Below are positions 55,291-64,000 of a DNA stretch of 64,000 bases, piece by piece. Source of the stretch: Saprospiraceae bacterium (lineage in GTDB: Bacteria; Bacteroidota; Bacteroidia; Chitinophagales; Saprospiraceae); contig JADKAE010000012.1 in the NCBI GenBank assembly GCA_016715405.1, positions 124,001 to 188,000 on the forward strand, in the 5' to 3' direction. Each line of letters starts with the position of its first letter. The first letter of the stretch is position 1. Both the position numbers and the translations under genes were made by a program. The notes under the pieces were generated by a model, which was not told where the DNA came from, did not search any database, and saw only the letters and a program-made list of their open reading frames with translations.

Positions 55291-56247
55291 ATGTCAATGC
55301 AAATATTTTTAATACAAAGTACGCCGTTTGGCCTTAGCTGCCCCTGGTGGTGGCTTTTCTCTCTGGGCGCTTTTTTGCTGGGTTTGCTGCTTGGATGGTG
55401 GCTGTGGTACGAATACAAAAAACGCGCCGATGAGCTCGATAAAGAAGTTAAAGGTTATCAGGTAAAGGTAGTCGATATGGAAAAAGACTACATGAGCCTG
55501 AAATATCAATACGACGAAATTGCCAAATCGGACGAAAAGCTCAAACTGGCGCTGCGCCAATGCGAAGCCGATAAGGCGGTATTGCAAACCAAAATCGACC
55601 ATATGGGCGAAGGCGGCCTGATCACAGGCCGGGGCGCCGAAGGAATCGATTATACCGCTATTTTCGGCCAGGATCATCTCCAACTCATTGAAGGCGTAGG
55701 CCCGAAAGTGGAAGAATTGCTCAAAAAATCGGGACTGACCACGTTGTCAGACGTAGCCACGGCAAGCGCGGACGACCTGCGGGAAATCCTCGCGTTGGCC
55801 GGCCCGAATTACCGCATGCACGATCCCGCTACCTGGCCTAAGCAAGCCTTGCTGGCCGCCGAAAACCACTGGGATGAACTAATAGCCCTGCAGAAAACGC
55901 TGAATGCAGGCAGAAACGATACCGGCGATGGCGATACTCCTTCAAAAGTGGAAAAATTAGCGGCAAAACTGCTCGGCTTCTCCACCAATCCGGAAGATTT
56001 AAAGATTATCGAAGGGGTTGGACCCAAAATCGAGCAACTGCTCAAAGCAGACGGTATCAATACCTGGTCAGACCTGGCAGCCGCCAGTGTCGCACACCTG
56101 AAAGACTTACTCGAAAAAGGTGGCGATAGCTTCCGCATGGCCGATCCTACTACCTGGCCCAAGCAAGCCACACTGGCTGCTGCCGGCAACTGGAAAGAGC
56201 TAAGCGAGTACCAGGAGTTTCTTGAGGGCGGCAAAGAACCTGCCTGA
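55291..56247 (+). CDS. membrane protein with coiled coil and two helix-hairpin-helix domains
   Basis: A 318-residue protein. A transmembrane helix at about residues 12-34 is followed by YEYKKRADELDKE, so the body should be cytoplasmic by the positive-inside rule. A coiled coil covers residues 40-100. Two homologous domains follow: LQLIEGVGPKVEELLKKSGL (about 130-200) and LKIIEGVGPKIEQLLKADGI (about 235-310). Each continues with 'DLxxLL..G..FRMxDPTTWPKQA' phrasing. The EGVGPK helix-hairpin-helix resembles DNA-binding DUF4332/Rad51-N-type modules. Its operon partner binds peptidoglycan. The function is unknown. Confidence 0.8.
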   Translation: MSMQIFLIQSTPFGLSCPWWWLFSLGAFLLGLLLGWWLWYEYKKRADELDKEVKGYQVKVVDMEKDYMSLKYQYDEIAKSDEKLKLALRQCEADKAVLQTKIDHMGEGGLITGRGAEGIDYTAIFGQDHLQLIEGVGPKVEELLKKSGLTTLSDVATASADDLREILALAGPNYRMHDPATWPKQALLAAENHWDELIALQKTLNAGRNDTGDGDTPSKVEKLAAKLLGFSTNPEDLKIIEGVGPKIEQLLKADGINTWSDLAAASVAHLKDLLEKGGDSFRMADPTTWPKQATLAAAGNWKELSEYQEFLEGGKEPA

Positions 56248-56254
56248 TTTTTTA

Positions 56255-56288
56255 ACTTCAACCCGGGGCAAAAACCCCGGGTTGAAGT
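56255..56288 (+). terminator. hairpin terminator behind the HhH gene
   Basis: A 14-base perfect stem (ACTTCAACCCGGGG at 56255-56268 with 56275-56288) encloses the loop CAAAAA. It begins eight bases after the stop codon. It closes the OmpA/HhH unit before the yidC promoter. Confidence 0.8.
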
Positions 56289-56349
56289 ATCCTTATTTCG
56301 AGGCATAAATTCCGTTTGTACCGATAAATCCGATACTCGTCTTTCTATC

Positions 56350-56380
56350 TTTGTTGCCTTGCGGATAAATTATACCTTTG
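56350..56380 (+). promoter_or_regulatory. predicted promoter of yidC
   Basis: TTTG at 56350-56353, exactly 19 bases, then TACCTTTG at 56373-56380. This matches the Bacteroidota promoter consensus in both elements and spacing. The yidC start is 47 bases downstream. A further TATCTTTG lies at 56346-56353. Confidence 0.6.
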
Positions 56381-56426
56381 CCGTGCATTAGAAAAATCAC
56401 CTATTGGTACAAACGAATTTCAATTA

Positions 56427-58327
56427 ATGGATAGGAATACAATTATTGGGGTTTTGCTGATAATGGGCTTGCTGATCGTGTGGCAGTGGTATATGGCGCC
56501 CTCTCAGGAGGAAATCGCCAGGCAAAACCAACAAAGAGACTCTCTTGCGCTGTTGAATAAAAAAACAACCGAGAAAGTCCCCTCAGCAGATACCACTCAG
56601 TCAACGGCTGTTTCGCCACAATCAACCGGCGCTGACAGCGCCGGCACTATTCAGCAACAGGCTAATTTCGGCCCCTTTGCCGCTGCGGCTACCGGATCGG
56701 AACAGCTTACTACGCTGGAAAACGACTTGTTCGCTATCACCTTCACGAACAAAGGCGGACGCATAAAAGAAGTGGTACTGAAAAAGTACAAGAAACAGAT
56801 AGAAGATGCCAATGGCAAGATCACCAGTGTTGATCTCAAGCTATTGGAAGACGACAAAAATAAGTTCGAATACTTCCTCCCCATTCCCCAGTTGCCTAAA
56901 GGAGGTGTAAATACGGGAGATCTGTATTTCAGACCAATGAAAACGCCCAATGGCATTGCCTTTCGCGCCGATGTCGGCGACGGCAAATACATCGAGCAAA
57001 CTTATACCCTGTCGCCGGAAACCTATAAGATTGATTATGCCATACATATGGCGGGCTTGCAGGATATCCTGGCGCCCAATACCAGCGAAATCAGCCTGAA
57101 CTGGGTCAATTATCTCGACAGGATAGAAATCAATACCAATTATGAGCGCAACTATTCTACGGTTTATTATAAAATAGCGGAAGACGACCCCACGTATTGC
57201 TCGTGTACTGCAGATGATACCGAAGAACTAACCGATAGCCCCCTCAGGTGGGTTTCTCATGTCAACCAGTTTTTTAATAGTACTTTTATAGCCGAATCTC
57301 AGAAGTTTAAGGGAGCCAAACTCGAGACCAAGCTGCTTGCTGAAAAAGGAGTCGATCTCAAAAGCTGACTTCCAGCATTAAACTGCCTTACGATGGCGCC
57401 GCCGGCGAACCTTTTAAAATGGCATTTTACGTCGGCCCCAATGAGTTTGACCGCCTGTACGCCATGGGCGACGACCTCCAGGATGTCATCCCTTTCGGTA
57501 GCAGTATCTTTGGTACGATCAACCGCTGGGTGATTCGCCCGATATTCAACTTTCTCTCGGGATTTATTGGCAGCAAGGGTATCGTTATCCTGTTTTTAAC
57601 GCTGTTTGTGAAACTGCTGGTATACCCGCTTACTTACAAGATGATTTACTCCCAATCGAAAATGGGCGCGCTGAAACCCCAGATAGCAGCACTAAAAGAA
57701 AAATTCAAAGACGACGCCCAGCAGCAGCAGATGGAAACGATGAAGATGTATCGCGAATTTGGCGTGAACCCGCTGGGAGGGTGCTTCCCGATGTTATTAC
57801 AAATGCCTATCTGGTTTGCTTTATATCGCTTTTTTCCCGCATCTATTGAATTCCGCCAGGCGCCATTTCTGTGGGCGCACGACTTGTCCTCTTACGACGT
57901 AATTATGCGTCTGCCCTTTGAAATTCCCATGGGCTTTGGCGCGCATATCAGCTTGTTTACAATGCTTTGGGCAGTATCCACGCTGGCTTATACCTACTAC
58001 AATTCGCAGCATATGGACTTCTCCTCTCAGCCGGCGATGAAGTATATGCAATATATCATGCCCATTCTTTTCCTTGGCTTTTTCAACAGTTTTGCATCGG
58101 GTTTGACCTGCTATTTGCTGTTTAGCAATTTGTTGAATATCGGACAGACGGTCATTACCAAAAATTTCCTCATCAACGAGGATAAGATCAGGCTGATGTT
58201 AGAAGAAAACAAGAAAAAGCCCAAGAAGAAAACAGGATTTCAGGCGCGATTGGAGACTGCAATGAAAGAACAACAGCGCTTGCAAGCCGCCAAAGAGCAA
58301 GAGAAAAAGAAAGGCAACAAAAAATAG
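56427..58327 (+). CDS. yidC: membrane protein insertase YidC (one frameshift)
   Basis: YidC inserts and folds inner-membrane proteins, alone or with Sec. The first part (56427-57368) has the N-terminal anchor (MDRNTIIGVLLIMGLLIVWQ) and the large periplasmic beta-sandwich domain. One lost A in the run 57360-57363 ends it early; restored, it reads VDLKKLTSSIKLPYDGAAG. The conserved core follows: GIVILFLTLFVKLLVYPLTY, YREFGVNPLGGCFPMLLQMP, IWFALYRFFPASIEFR. A basic tail (KKKPKKKTGFQARLE, EQEKKKGNKK) is typical for binding ribosomes. Joined length is about 634 residues. A break in this essential gene is almost certainly not real. Confidence 0.95.
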
Positions 58328-58330
58328 CGC

Positions 58331-59229
58331 ATGGCCAAATTTAAAACGAACTACAGCCGAAAGAGCGGTAAGGGTTCCGATGCTATTGTAAAAGTAGGCC
58401 TTTTCGCCGCTATTGTCGGGGGGCTGTTTTATATCTTCAATCTATTTACGGGCAACAATACCCCGGCCACAAGCGAAAGTTCGGATGACTACGTGGCTGA
58501 AGCGTATTATTTACCCACATCGACTACAGGTCAGATTGTTAACAGGCGCTATTATTCACTCTCCTATAATGAAGACCACGAACAAGCCGAGTGGGTAGCT
58601 TATGTGCTCAAAAAAGAGCAGTTGGATATGCCTTGGGAAGAGCGTATCGATGAATTCCTGCCCGACCCTTCAATCAAAACCGGCTCCGCCACTCCTGATG
58701 ACTACCGCAATTCGGGGTACGACCGCGGCCATTTGGTGCCCGCCGCAGATATGGCCTTCAACAAAGAAGCCATGCAGGAAACTTTTTATATGAGTAATAT
58801 CAGCCCGCAAGCCCGCAATTTCAACAAAGGCGTATGGCGGGAACTGGAAGAGCTTACCCGCGATTGGGCACGAAAAAATAAGCAGTTGTACGTAGTCTCC
58901 GGCCCTGTGTTATCTGAAACCCCTAAAAGTACCATAGGCGATAATGAAGTATCCGTGCCGGTAGCCTATTTCAAAGTACTACTCGATCTTACCGACCCCG
59001 AAGTGAAGGCCGTCGCTTTTGTGCTTCCCAATGAAATCAGTTATGAGCCTTTGTTCAAATTCGCTACGTCTGTGGATAAGGTGGAAGCACTGACGCAAAT
59101 CGACTTTTTCCCGAACTGATGCCCGATGATCTGGAAGATCAACTCGAGAGCACGTTTAATATCGATCTTTGGGAATTTAATAAAAAACGATACGACCTGC
59201 GCATTCAGAAGTGGAATAAGCAGCAATAG
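58331..59229 (+). CDS. membrane-anchored DNA/RNA non-specific endonuclease (one frameshift)
   Basis: A beta-beta-alpha-metal nuclease of the NucA/EndoG family. A single membrane helix lies at residues 20-38 (VKVGLFAAIVGGLFYIFNLF), with a basic N-terminus, so the catalytic part faces the periplasm. The active-site motif is DRGHLVPAAD (residues 131-140, H134). The metal-binding asparagine region is SNISPQARNFNKGVWRELE. The frame stops at 59119, but one more C at 59110-59112 extends it to 59229 (FFPELMPDDLEDQLESTF ... RIQKWNKQQ). Total is about 299 residues. It lies three bases behind yidC and 24 before a HerA-like ATPase. Confidence 0.88.
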
Positions 59230-59253
59230 TATAATAACAAGCCGCTATAGAAT

Positions 59254-60817
59254 ATGTCGAAGCAAGAGCAATTTATCCAGTTAATTCAGGAAGGATATGC
59301 ATTTAACGGTGCTTCCATCACCTTAGGAAGCGCCATGCTTGACAAAGAATGCCTGCTGGGGACTTCTATCAGAATCCCCCTCAAAACGATGAATCGCCAC
59401 GGACTTATTGCCGGCGCAACCGGTTCGGGAAAAACCAAAACCCTTCAGATTCTGGCAGAGCAATTATCCGCTAACGGCGTATCGTGCCTGTTGATGGATA
59501 TCAAGGGCGACCTCAGCGGAATTGCCATGCCGGGCGCTTCAAATCCAAAAATTGAAGAACGCCACCAGAAACTGGGTATTCCTTTTACTCCCTCTGGCAA
59601 TGCGGTGGAGTTTCTCTCACTCTCCAACGAAAAAGGCGCCCGCTTGCGGGCTACTGTATCTGAATTCGGCCCGGTTCTTTTTTCTAAAATACTGGGAATC
59701 AATGATACACAGACAGGAGTCATGGCCGTTATTTTCAAATACTGCGACGACAACGATTTGCCCCTGCTCGACCTGGACGATATCAAGAAAACCCTACAGT
59801 ACATCACCGGTCCCGGCCAGGAAGAGATTGAACGATCCTATGGATTGATATCTTCCTCGTCAGTGGGGTCTATTATGCGTAAAATCGTAGAACTGGAACA
59901 ACAGGGCGCCGATATTTTCTTTGGCGAAAGATCATTTGAGGTAGAAGACCTTTGTAGAATAGACGAGAAGGGTAGGGGGATCGTTTCCATTATCAGACTC
60001 AGCGATATTCAGGATCGCCCCAAGCTGTTCTCTACCTTTATGTTGCAATTGCTGGCGGAGGTGTATTCTTCTTTTCCTGAAGAAGGCGATGTGGAACAAC
60101 CGAAGCTGGTTATTTTTATTGATGAGGCCCACCTGGTGTTCCAGGAAGCCTCCAGGACGCTACTCGATCAGATTGAAGCCATCGTAAAACTGATTCGTTC
60201 AAAAGGCGTTGGGCTCATTTTTGTCACACAAAATCCCGCTGATATCCCGGATAGTGTATTGGGCCAGCTAGGTATGAAAATCCAGCATGCCTTGCGCGCT
60301 TTTACGGCTAAAGACCGAAAAGCCATCAAGTTGGCAGCCGAGAACTATCCCGAAACGGATTACTACGAAATAGACCAGCTAATCACGGAATTTGGCATTG
60401 GCGAAGCCTTCGTTACTGCTTTGAATGAAAAAGGCATTCCTACGCCACTGGTGCACACCATGCTACGGGCCCCCAATCGAGAATGGATATTCTGACTGAT
60501 AGCGAAATATCGGCTATCATTTCCCGCTCTTACCTCGTTAGAAAATACAACGAAGAAATAAATAGGAAAGCGCCCACGAGATACTGCATGCAAAAATGGA
60601 AGAAGCCCATCAGCAAGGCGTGCAGGAAGAACTTAGGAAGCAGCAGGAAAAAGCCCGCCAGTCAACTACATCGAGCCGCTCAAGAGGAAGAGCCCCCAAA
60701 AGTACAATCAAAGAGATCATTGATAGTCCTGTAACTCGCCAGGTTGGCCGTACTATTGCCCGAGAATTGACCCGGGGTTTGCTCGGCGTCCTGGGTTTGG
60801 GTGGAAGAAGGAGGTAA
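59254..60817 (+). CDS. HerA-like ATPase, DUF853/YjgR family (two frameshifts)
   Basis: A P-loop NTPase of the FtsK-HerA group. The Walker A motif GATGSGKT is at residues 54-61. Walker B is VIFIDEAH near 290, and a sensor-like VTQNPADIPDSVLGQLG lies near 330. These fit the DUF853 branch, whose members are mostly uncharacterised. The long frame ends at 60495, but the missing base near 60475 restores SRMDILTDSEISAII and another at 60567-60569 restores HEILHAKMEEAHQQG. The protein then runs to a basic tail (TRGLLGVLGLGGRRR) at 60817. Total is about 522 residues, as expected. It is adjacent to a nuclease gene. Confidence 0.87.
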
Positions 60818-60827
60818 AAAAAGGTGT

Positions 60828-61451
60828 TTAATTTTTAATCAACCTCAGCTGTGGAGATTGTTTGGGCTGTGCGGGCAGAGATTGCTTTTCTGAGCGCGCA
60901 GGTTGGGCCTGGGGCATACAATTCCGCTCATAAGCCGACCAGGGCGTGAGTTTATACTGATTGGAACCGAAATACGAGATGATACACTCGAACGATTGGG
61001 GAGGTTTAAAGCCCATAATCGTTTGAATAGTTTGCAGTTCTTCATCTAATATCACAACTGCCGGAAAAGACAGCCGATTGTTCAGTAGCTCGGCGGCAAA
61101 TTCGTGATAGCCGGTTTTTCCATTTTTCACATACTTGTACACTTTGCCATTAAAGCTGATATCTTCTTTGTATTCCGCATCAAACTTGACGGCGTGGTAT
61201 TTATCATTGATGTACTTGGCAACTTTAGGATCGCTAAAAGTTACCTGATCCATACGGTCGCACCATCTGCACCAACTCGTATAAATATTGAGCAACACTT
61301 TGCGTTTATCTTTATCTTCTTTTGATTTGGAAGTAGCCTGATCCCAGTTTAGCCATTGAATGGCCTCCGGCTCCGCTTTGGTTTGACCACTAAGCGGCAC
61401 AATCGTTGATAACAGCAATACTCCAGCAATTCCCCATACTTTCATCGTCAA
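60828..61451 (-). CDS. exported thioredoxin-fold protein
   Basis: The 207-residue protein has a signal peptide (residues 1-22, ending PLSGQ) and a thioredoxin_7/DUF255-type domain. The redox motif is YTSWCRWCDRMDQVTFSD, CxxC in place of CGPC, and LSFPAVVILDEELQ contains the cis-proline. It probably reduces or isomerises disulfides in the periplasm. The C-terminus (PQAQPARSEKQSLPAQPKQS) is low-complexity. It is convergent with the HerA-like gene, ten bases apart. Confidence 0.88.
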   Translation of the reverse strand: MTMKVWGIAGVLLLSTIVPLSGQTKAEPEAIQWLNWDQATSKSKEDKDKRKVLLNIYTSWCRWCDRMDQVTFSDPKVAKYINDKYHAVKFDAEYKEDISFNGKVYKYVKNGKTGYHEFAAELLNNRLSFPAVVILDEELQTIQTIMGFKPPQSFECIISYFGSNQYKLTPWSAYERNCMPQAQPARSEKQSLPAQPKQSPQLRLIKN

Positions 61452-61616
61452 TGCAATTTTCTCTTATTGTTATGCAAAAGTAGTAAGTATGAAACAAAAT
61501 TGGGTAACCGCTTATGGTGATTGAACCGCTATTTAAAAGAAGTTTAACTTATGTAAAAGCCTGACGATGCATAGTTCATTGAATCTGTTTTATTTATAAT
61601 TAACAAAGCCAATATT

Positions 61617-62654
61617 TTATGTATTTAAATAAATATTTATATTATCTGATTCCAATTTATACTCATTTTTAGGGTCACAGGGCAGGGTAGGGGCATGGAG
61701 TCCTTTCGGCCAGCTTACGGCGCCTGTCAACACTCGTGCTTCATCCCAAAGGTTTGCGGAAATAAAGCTTGAAAGCAAAGTCGGGCCGCCTTCCACCAAG
61801 AGTATACCAATTTTGCGAAGATACAAATGGTGGAGTAATCGAGGCAATAAGGCGTCCCAATCTTCGATAACAAAATAATCTACGCCGTCGATGGGTTGGG
61901 GTGGTTCGGAGGCGGTTACGACCAGGGTATGGGCTTTGCCGTCAAAAAGAGCTAAGTTGGGAGTAAGTGTCTGAAACCTGTCGAGTACAATACGCAGGGG
62001 GGATTTTCCGAAATAATGCCGGGTAGTAAGTGCGGGGTTATCTACTTCAGCCGTACGAGTACCTACCAAAATCGCATCTGTTTCGGAGCGCCATTTGTGT
62101 ACCAGTCTCTTCGTGTAATCAGAAGTTATCCATTCCTGCTGATTGTCAGTGCGCGCGATAAACCCATCAAGCGTCTTTGCGTATTTCAGGATGATATAAG
62201 GCCTTTGTTGCGAGACGAACATATTTCTTGGAGCGCTCAGGCGGTCACCTGCCTGCTGAAGCACACCGGTCACTACTTCTATGCCAGCCTGGCGCAACAG
62301 CTCAATGCCGCGGCCATTTACGCCTGGGGTATGATCGGTTGAGGCTATGACCACTTTGGGAATGCGATTTTCAATAATAAGCGACGTGCAGGGAGGAGTA
62401 TGGCCGTAAATGCAGCAAGGTTCTAGTGAAACGAAGAGGGTAGAACCCGGTATCAAATGCCTGTCGGCAGCTTTTACGCTCGCCAGCGCATGGACTTCTG
62501 CGTGCGCTTGACCGTGTTTTTTGTGGTACCCTTCGCCGATAATACGATCATTATATACCAGCACAGCCCCCACGCAGGGGTTGGGAGAGGCGGCGCCCAG
62601 GCCCAATTTGGCCAAATCAAAGCAGCGCTGCATAAAAAATTCGTTTTCAAGCAT
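61617..62654 (-). CDS. ribD: bifunctional riboflavin biosynthesis protein RibD
   Basis: RibD deaminates and then reduces the pyrimidine intermediate of riboflavin synthesis. The deaminase domain (1-145) has the zinc site H51-A-E53, C80 and C89 (HAEVHAL, LEPCCIYGHTPPC). The reductase domain starts with YIILKYAKTLDGFIA and contains ITSDYTKRLVHKWRSETDA and LLVEGGPTLLSSFI. Length of 345 residues is normal. It stands alone, away from other rib genes. Its upstream region (62655-62846) is shared with the divergent AP2-domain gene. Confidence 0.96.
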   Translation of the reverse strand: MLENEFFMQRCFDLAKLGLGAASPNPCVGAVLVYNDRIIGEGYHKKHGQAHAEVHALASVKAADRHLIPGSTLFVSLEPCCIYGHTPPCTSLIIENRIPKVVIASTDHTPGVNGRGIELLRQAGIEVVTGVLQQAGDRLSAPRNMFVSQQRPYIILKYAKTLDGFIARTDNQQEWITSDYTKRLVHKWRSETDAILVGTRTAEVDNPALTTRHYFGKSPLRIVLDRFQTLTPNLALFDGKAHTLVVTASEPPQPIDGVDYFVIEDWDALLPRLLHHLYLRKIGILLVEGGPTLLSSFISANLWDEARVLTGAVSWPKGLHAPTLPCDPKNEYKLESDNINIYLNT

Positions 62655-62846
62655 AAAAAAAACTAATTAGTGCTTAAATTTGAGGAAACATGGACAAACA
62701 CACTAACTTGGTGCCTTCTCTTCTATAATCCCATATTTATTCTTCTAACCCTCGAGCCAAAGTATTGGTTTTTGCTCTTGCTCGTGCTAGGCTACATCAA
62801 TGCCGGGCAGAGTCAGTTTATTATAAACATCTAAAACCTGTCGAGC

Positions 62847-63377
62847 GTGTTGTACAAAGTAAAATTAAAAAACGCCGATGATGAAGTTTTATTAGACGAC
62901 CAGGTATACGAATACCTTACCTCTGACCCTTATCTGGTAAAAGTAGACTTCATCAACAATCTCCGTAAGCACTCCAGTGGATGTGCCGTTTTCCAGAAAA
63001 CATGGAAAAAAGCGGATGGCAGTTACAAAACGGAAACCATCTACCTGCACAAACTCATTGCAGAGAAGTTTTTGACAAAAACAAAATCGAAGGAGAAAAA
63101 CCTGGTAGGCGCCAAAAACAGCAACAAGCTGGATTGCCGGCTCGAAAACCTGATCTACCGATCGCGCTCGGTGGCGAGTAGGAAACGCAAGACCAGCAGC
63201 AAGGCGGGCTATACCGGTGTATACAAAGAAAACAACCGCTACAGGGCTGTCATATCAATTAATCGAAAATCCGTACACATCGGCATGTTTGCTACGGCAG
63301 AAGAAGCTGCACAGGCATATAACAAGAAATCCAAGGAGTTATATGGCGATGATGGCAAGCAAAATGTGATTAAATAA
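62847..63377 (+). CDS. AP2-domain protein with a degenerate HNH-like region
   Basis: The 176-residue basic protein has an AP2/ERF-type DNA-binding domain at residues 121-168 (GYTGVYKENNRYRAVISINR, then IGMFATAEEAAQAYNKKSKE). Before it, residues 64-105 (TIYLHKLIAEKFL, NSNKLDCRLENLIYRS) follow the pattern of HNH homing endonucleases (xHRLVAExF...NHxDGNKxNNRxENL). The central histidine position reads VGAK instead of NH, so catalysis is probably lost. AP2-HNH proteins are usually mobile homing nucleases. This may be a domesticated DNA-binding derivative. It is not within any intron or interrupted gene. Confidence 0.85.
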   Translation: MLYKVKLKNADDEVLLDDQVYEYLTSDPYLVKVDFINNLRKHSSGCAVFQKTWKKADGSYKTETIYLHKLIAEKFLTKTKSKEKNLVGAKNSNKLDCRLENLIYRSRSVASRKRKTSSKAGYTGVYKENNRYRAVISINRKSVHIGMFATAEEAAQAYNKKSKELYGDDGKQNVIK

Positions 63378-63382
63378 GCTGA

Positions 63383-64000
63383 TTATTTTTTGATGGCGCG
63401 GGTCATCTCTCTTTTGCCGGGGGGACCTGGTAGTGCTTCGACTTGAAAGCCAAGTTCGGTTAGTGTACGTTTTACGATTCCTTTTGCGCAATACGTCACC
63501 AAAACGCCTCCCGGTTTCAGTGCGCGGTAAATTCGCGCCAGCACGGGAGAGTCCCACAACTCAGGCTGGGCACTGGGAGCAAAAGCGTCATAATAAACCA
63601 AATCGTATTGCTCTTCTTCGTCGAGCTGTTCGATGGGCATATGTCGCTTGCGCAGATTAAAAAACGGGGTTATGGCATGCCATTCTTCCCAACTGTTGAG
63701 ATGCAGCGCCATAAAGTTCTCACGGGCGTCTGCTTCAACAACCTGCGTGGGATAATTAAGCGCAATGGCATCATCAGAGGCAATAGGATAGGCTTCTATG
63801 GCGTCGTACCACAAATGCACTTCTCTTTTTAGCCTCCAGCAGGCTTAAAAAAGCGTTTAATCCGCTGCCGAACCCCATTTCAAGTATGCGAATCTCTTTG
63901 CGCAGCGGAATTACATAATATAATCCGGCGGAGATAAATACATGGCGTGATTCCTGGATAGCGCCGTAGCGGGAATGGTAGCTTTCGCCAAAGCGGGAGG
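63383..64000 (-). CDS. mnmD: tRNA 5-methylaminomethyl-2-thiouridine methyltransferase MnmD-like, 5' end beyond window (one frameshift)
   Basis: An SAM-dependent methyltransferase that completes mnm5s2U34 in tRNA. From the right edge the frame reads FGESYHSRYGAIQESRHVFI, a hallmark of MnmD/MnmC. The SAM motif ILEMGFGSGLNAFLSLLEA follows. The T run 63826-63830 (A run on the coding strand) breaks the frame, which continues as EVHLWYDAIEAYPI, then LVYYDAFAPSAQPELW, LKPGGVLVTYCAKGIVKRTL and the typical end LPGPPGKREMTRA. About 206 codons are in the window. The N-terminal few dozen residues lie beyond it. It is a stand-alone MnmD, as in many Bacteroidota, without the oxidase half of MnmC. Confidence 0.88.

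Noticed and set aside
1..64000. tRNA, rRNA, riboswitch or replication-origin signals
   Set aside because: Scanning the intergenic stretches (all under 300 bases) showed no cloverleaf-like structure, rRNA segment, recognisable aptamer or DnaA-box cluster.

Overview
The window is a gene-dense stretch of a Bacteroidota chromosome, most likely from the Saprospiria/Chitinophagia side of the phylum. Four things point there. Type IX secretion parts (PorP/SprF-like, PorE-like and PorV-like proteins) sit with secreted proteins that carry C-terminal sorting domains. Many families are Bacteroidota-specific (DUF3810, DUF4252, DUF4348, a three-part proton-translocating transhydrogenase, the futalosine menaquinone route, carboxynorspermidine polyamine synthesis). 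Promoters are of the Bacteroidota type (TAnnTTTG at -7 with TTG about 19 bases upstream). A redoxin-dockerin fusion of a kind familiar from Saprospiraceae is present. No rRNA, tRNA, CRISPR, phage or complete insertion sequence was seen, and no gap between genes exceeds 300 bases. The order-level assignment is inference.

Layout. 1-4342 (minus): an ECF sigma factor with a coupled membrane/beta-barrel protein running off the left edge, and a Tat-exported molybdenum hydroxylase pair (iorB/iorA type). 4394-9429: serine hydrolase, hbd, Hsp15-like protein, PPK2 polyphosphate kinase, DUF58 protein, thioredoxin. 9588-14495 (plus): DUF3810 putative metallopeptidase, a secreted propeller-like protein, and pntAA-pntAB-pntB. 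14501-18533 (minus): DUF4348 lipoprotein, hemD, a NYN/cold-shock RNA-processing protein and a T9SS-exported repeat protein. 18686-28029: gyrA, a TPR protein, photolyase, coaE (minus), then porP-like and porE-like genes separated by a small palindromic element. 28032-32517: PAP2 phosphatase and an LptF/G permease (minus) facing an ECF sigma, anti-sigma-like, DUF4252, DUF4252 module. 32589-41968: pepP, a bifunctional nuclease, a tricorn-like protease, the carboxynorspermidine synthase/decarboxylase pair with prmC, and mqnB. 41965-48121: PorV-like barrel, GH1 glycosidase, TolB-like lipoprotein, redoxin-dockerin protein, lipB, a small conserved protein and a hotdog thioesterase. 48118-54209: a large secreted BNR-repeat protein, then an ffh, flippase, metallo-hydrolase operon (minus). 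54439-64000: OmpA and helix-hairpin-helix envelope pair, yidC, a membrane-anchored nuclease, a HerA-like ATPase, a thioredoxin-fold protein, ribD, an AP2-domain protein and mnmD, cut by the right edge.

Two features stand out. First, about 40 single-base frameshifts lie in 22 of about 58 genes, including gyrA, pntA/B, yidC, lptG and pepP. Most look like one base lost from a short homopolymer, so uncorrected sequencing error is the simplest reading. I annotate such genes as single spans and list the break points. Second, three gene ends carry arrays of a degenerate 8-base unit (AGTCnTAA/C) arranged in opposing orientation around a spacer, forming long hairpins that abut or overlap stop codons. 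A separate 160-base MITE-like element lies between the porP-like and porE-like genes.
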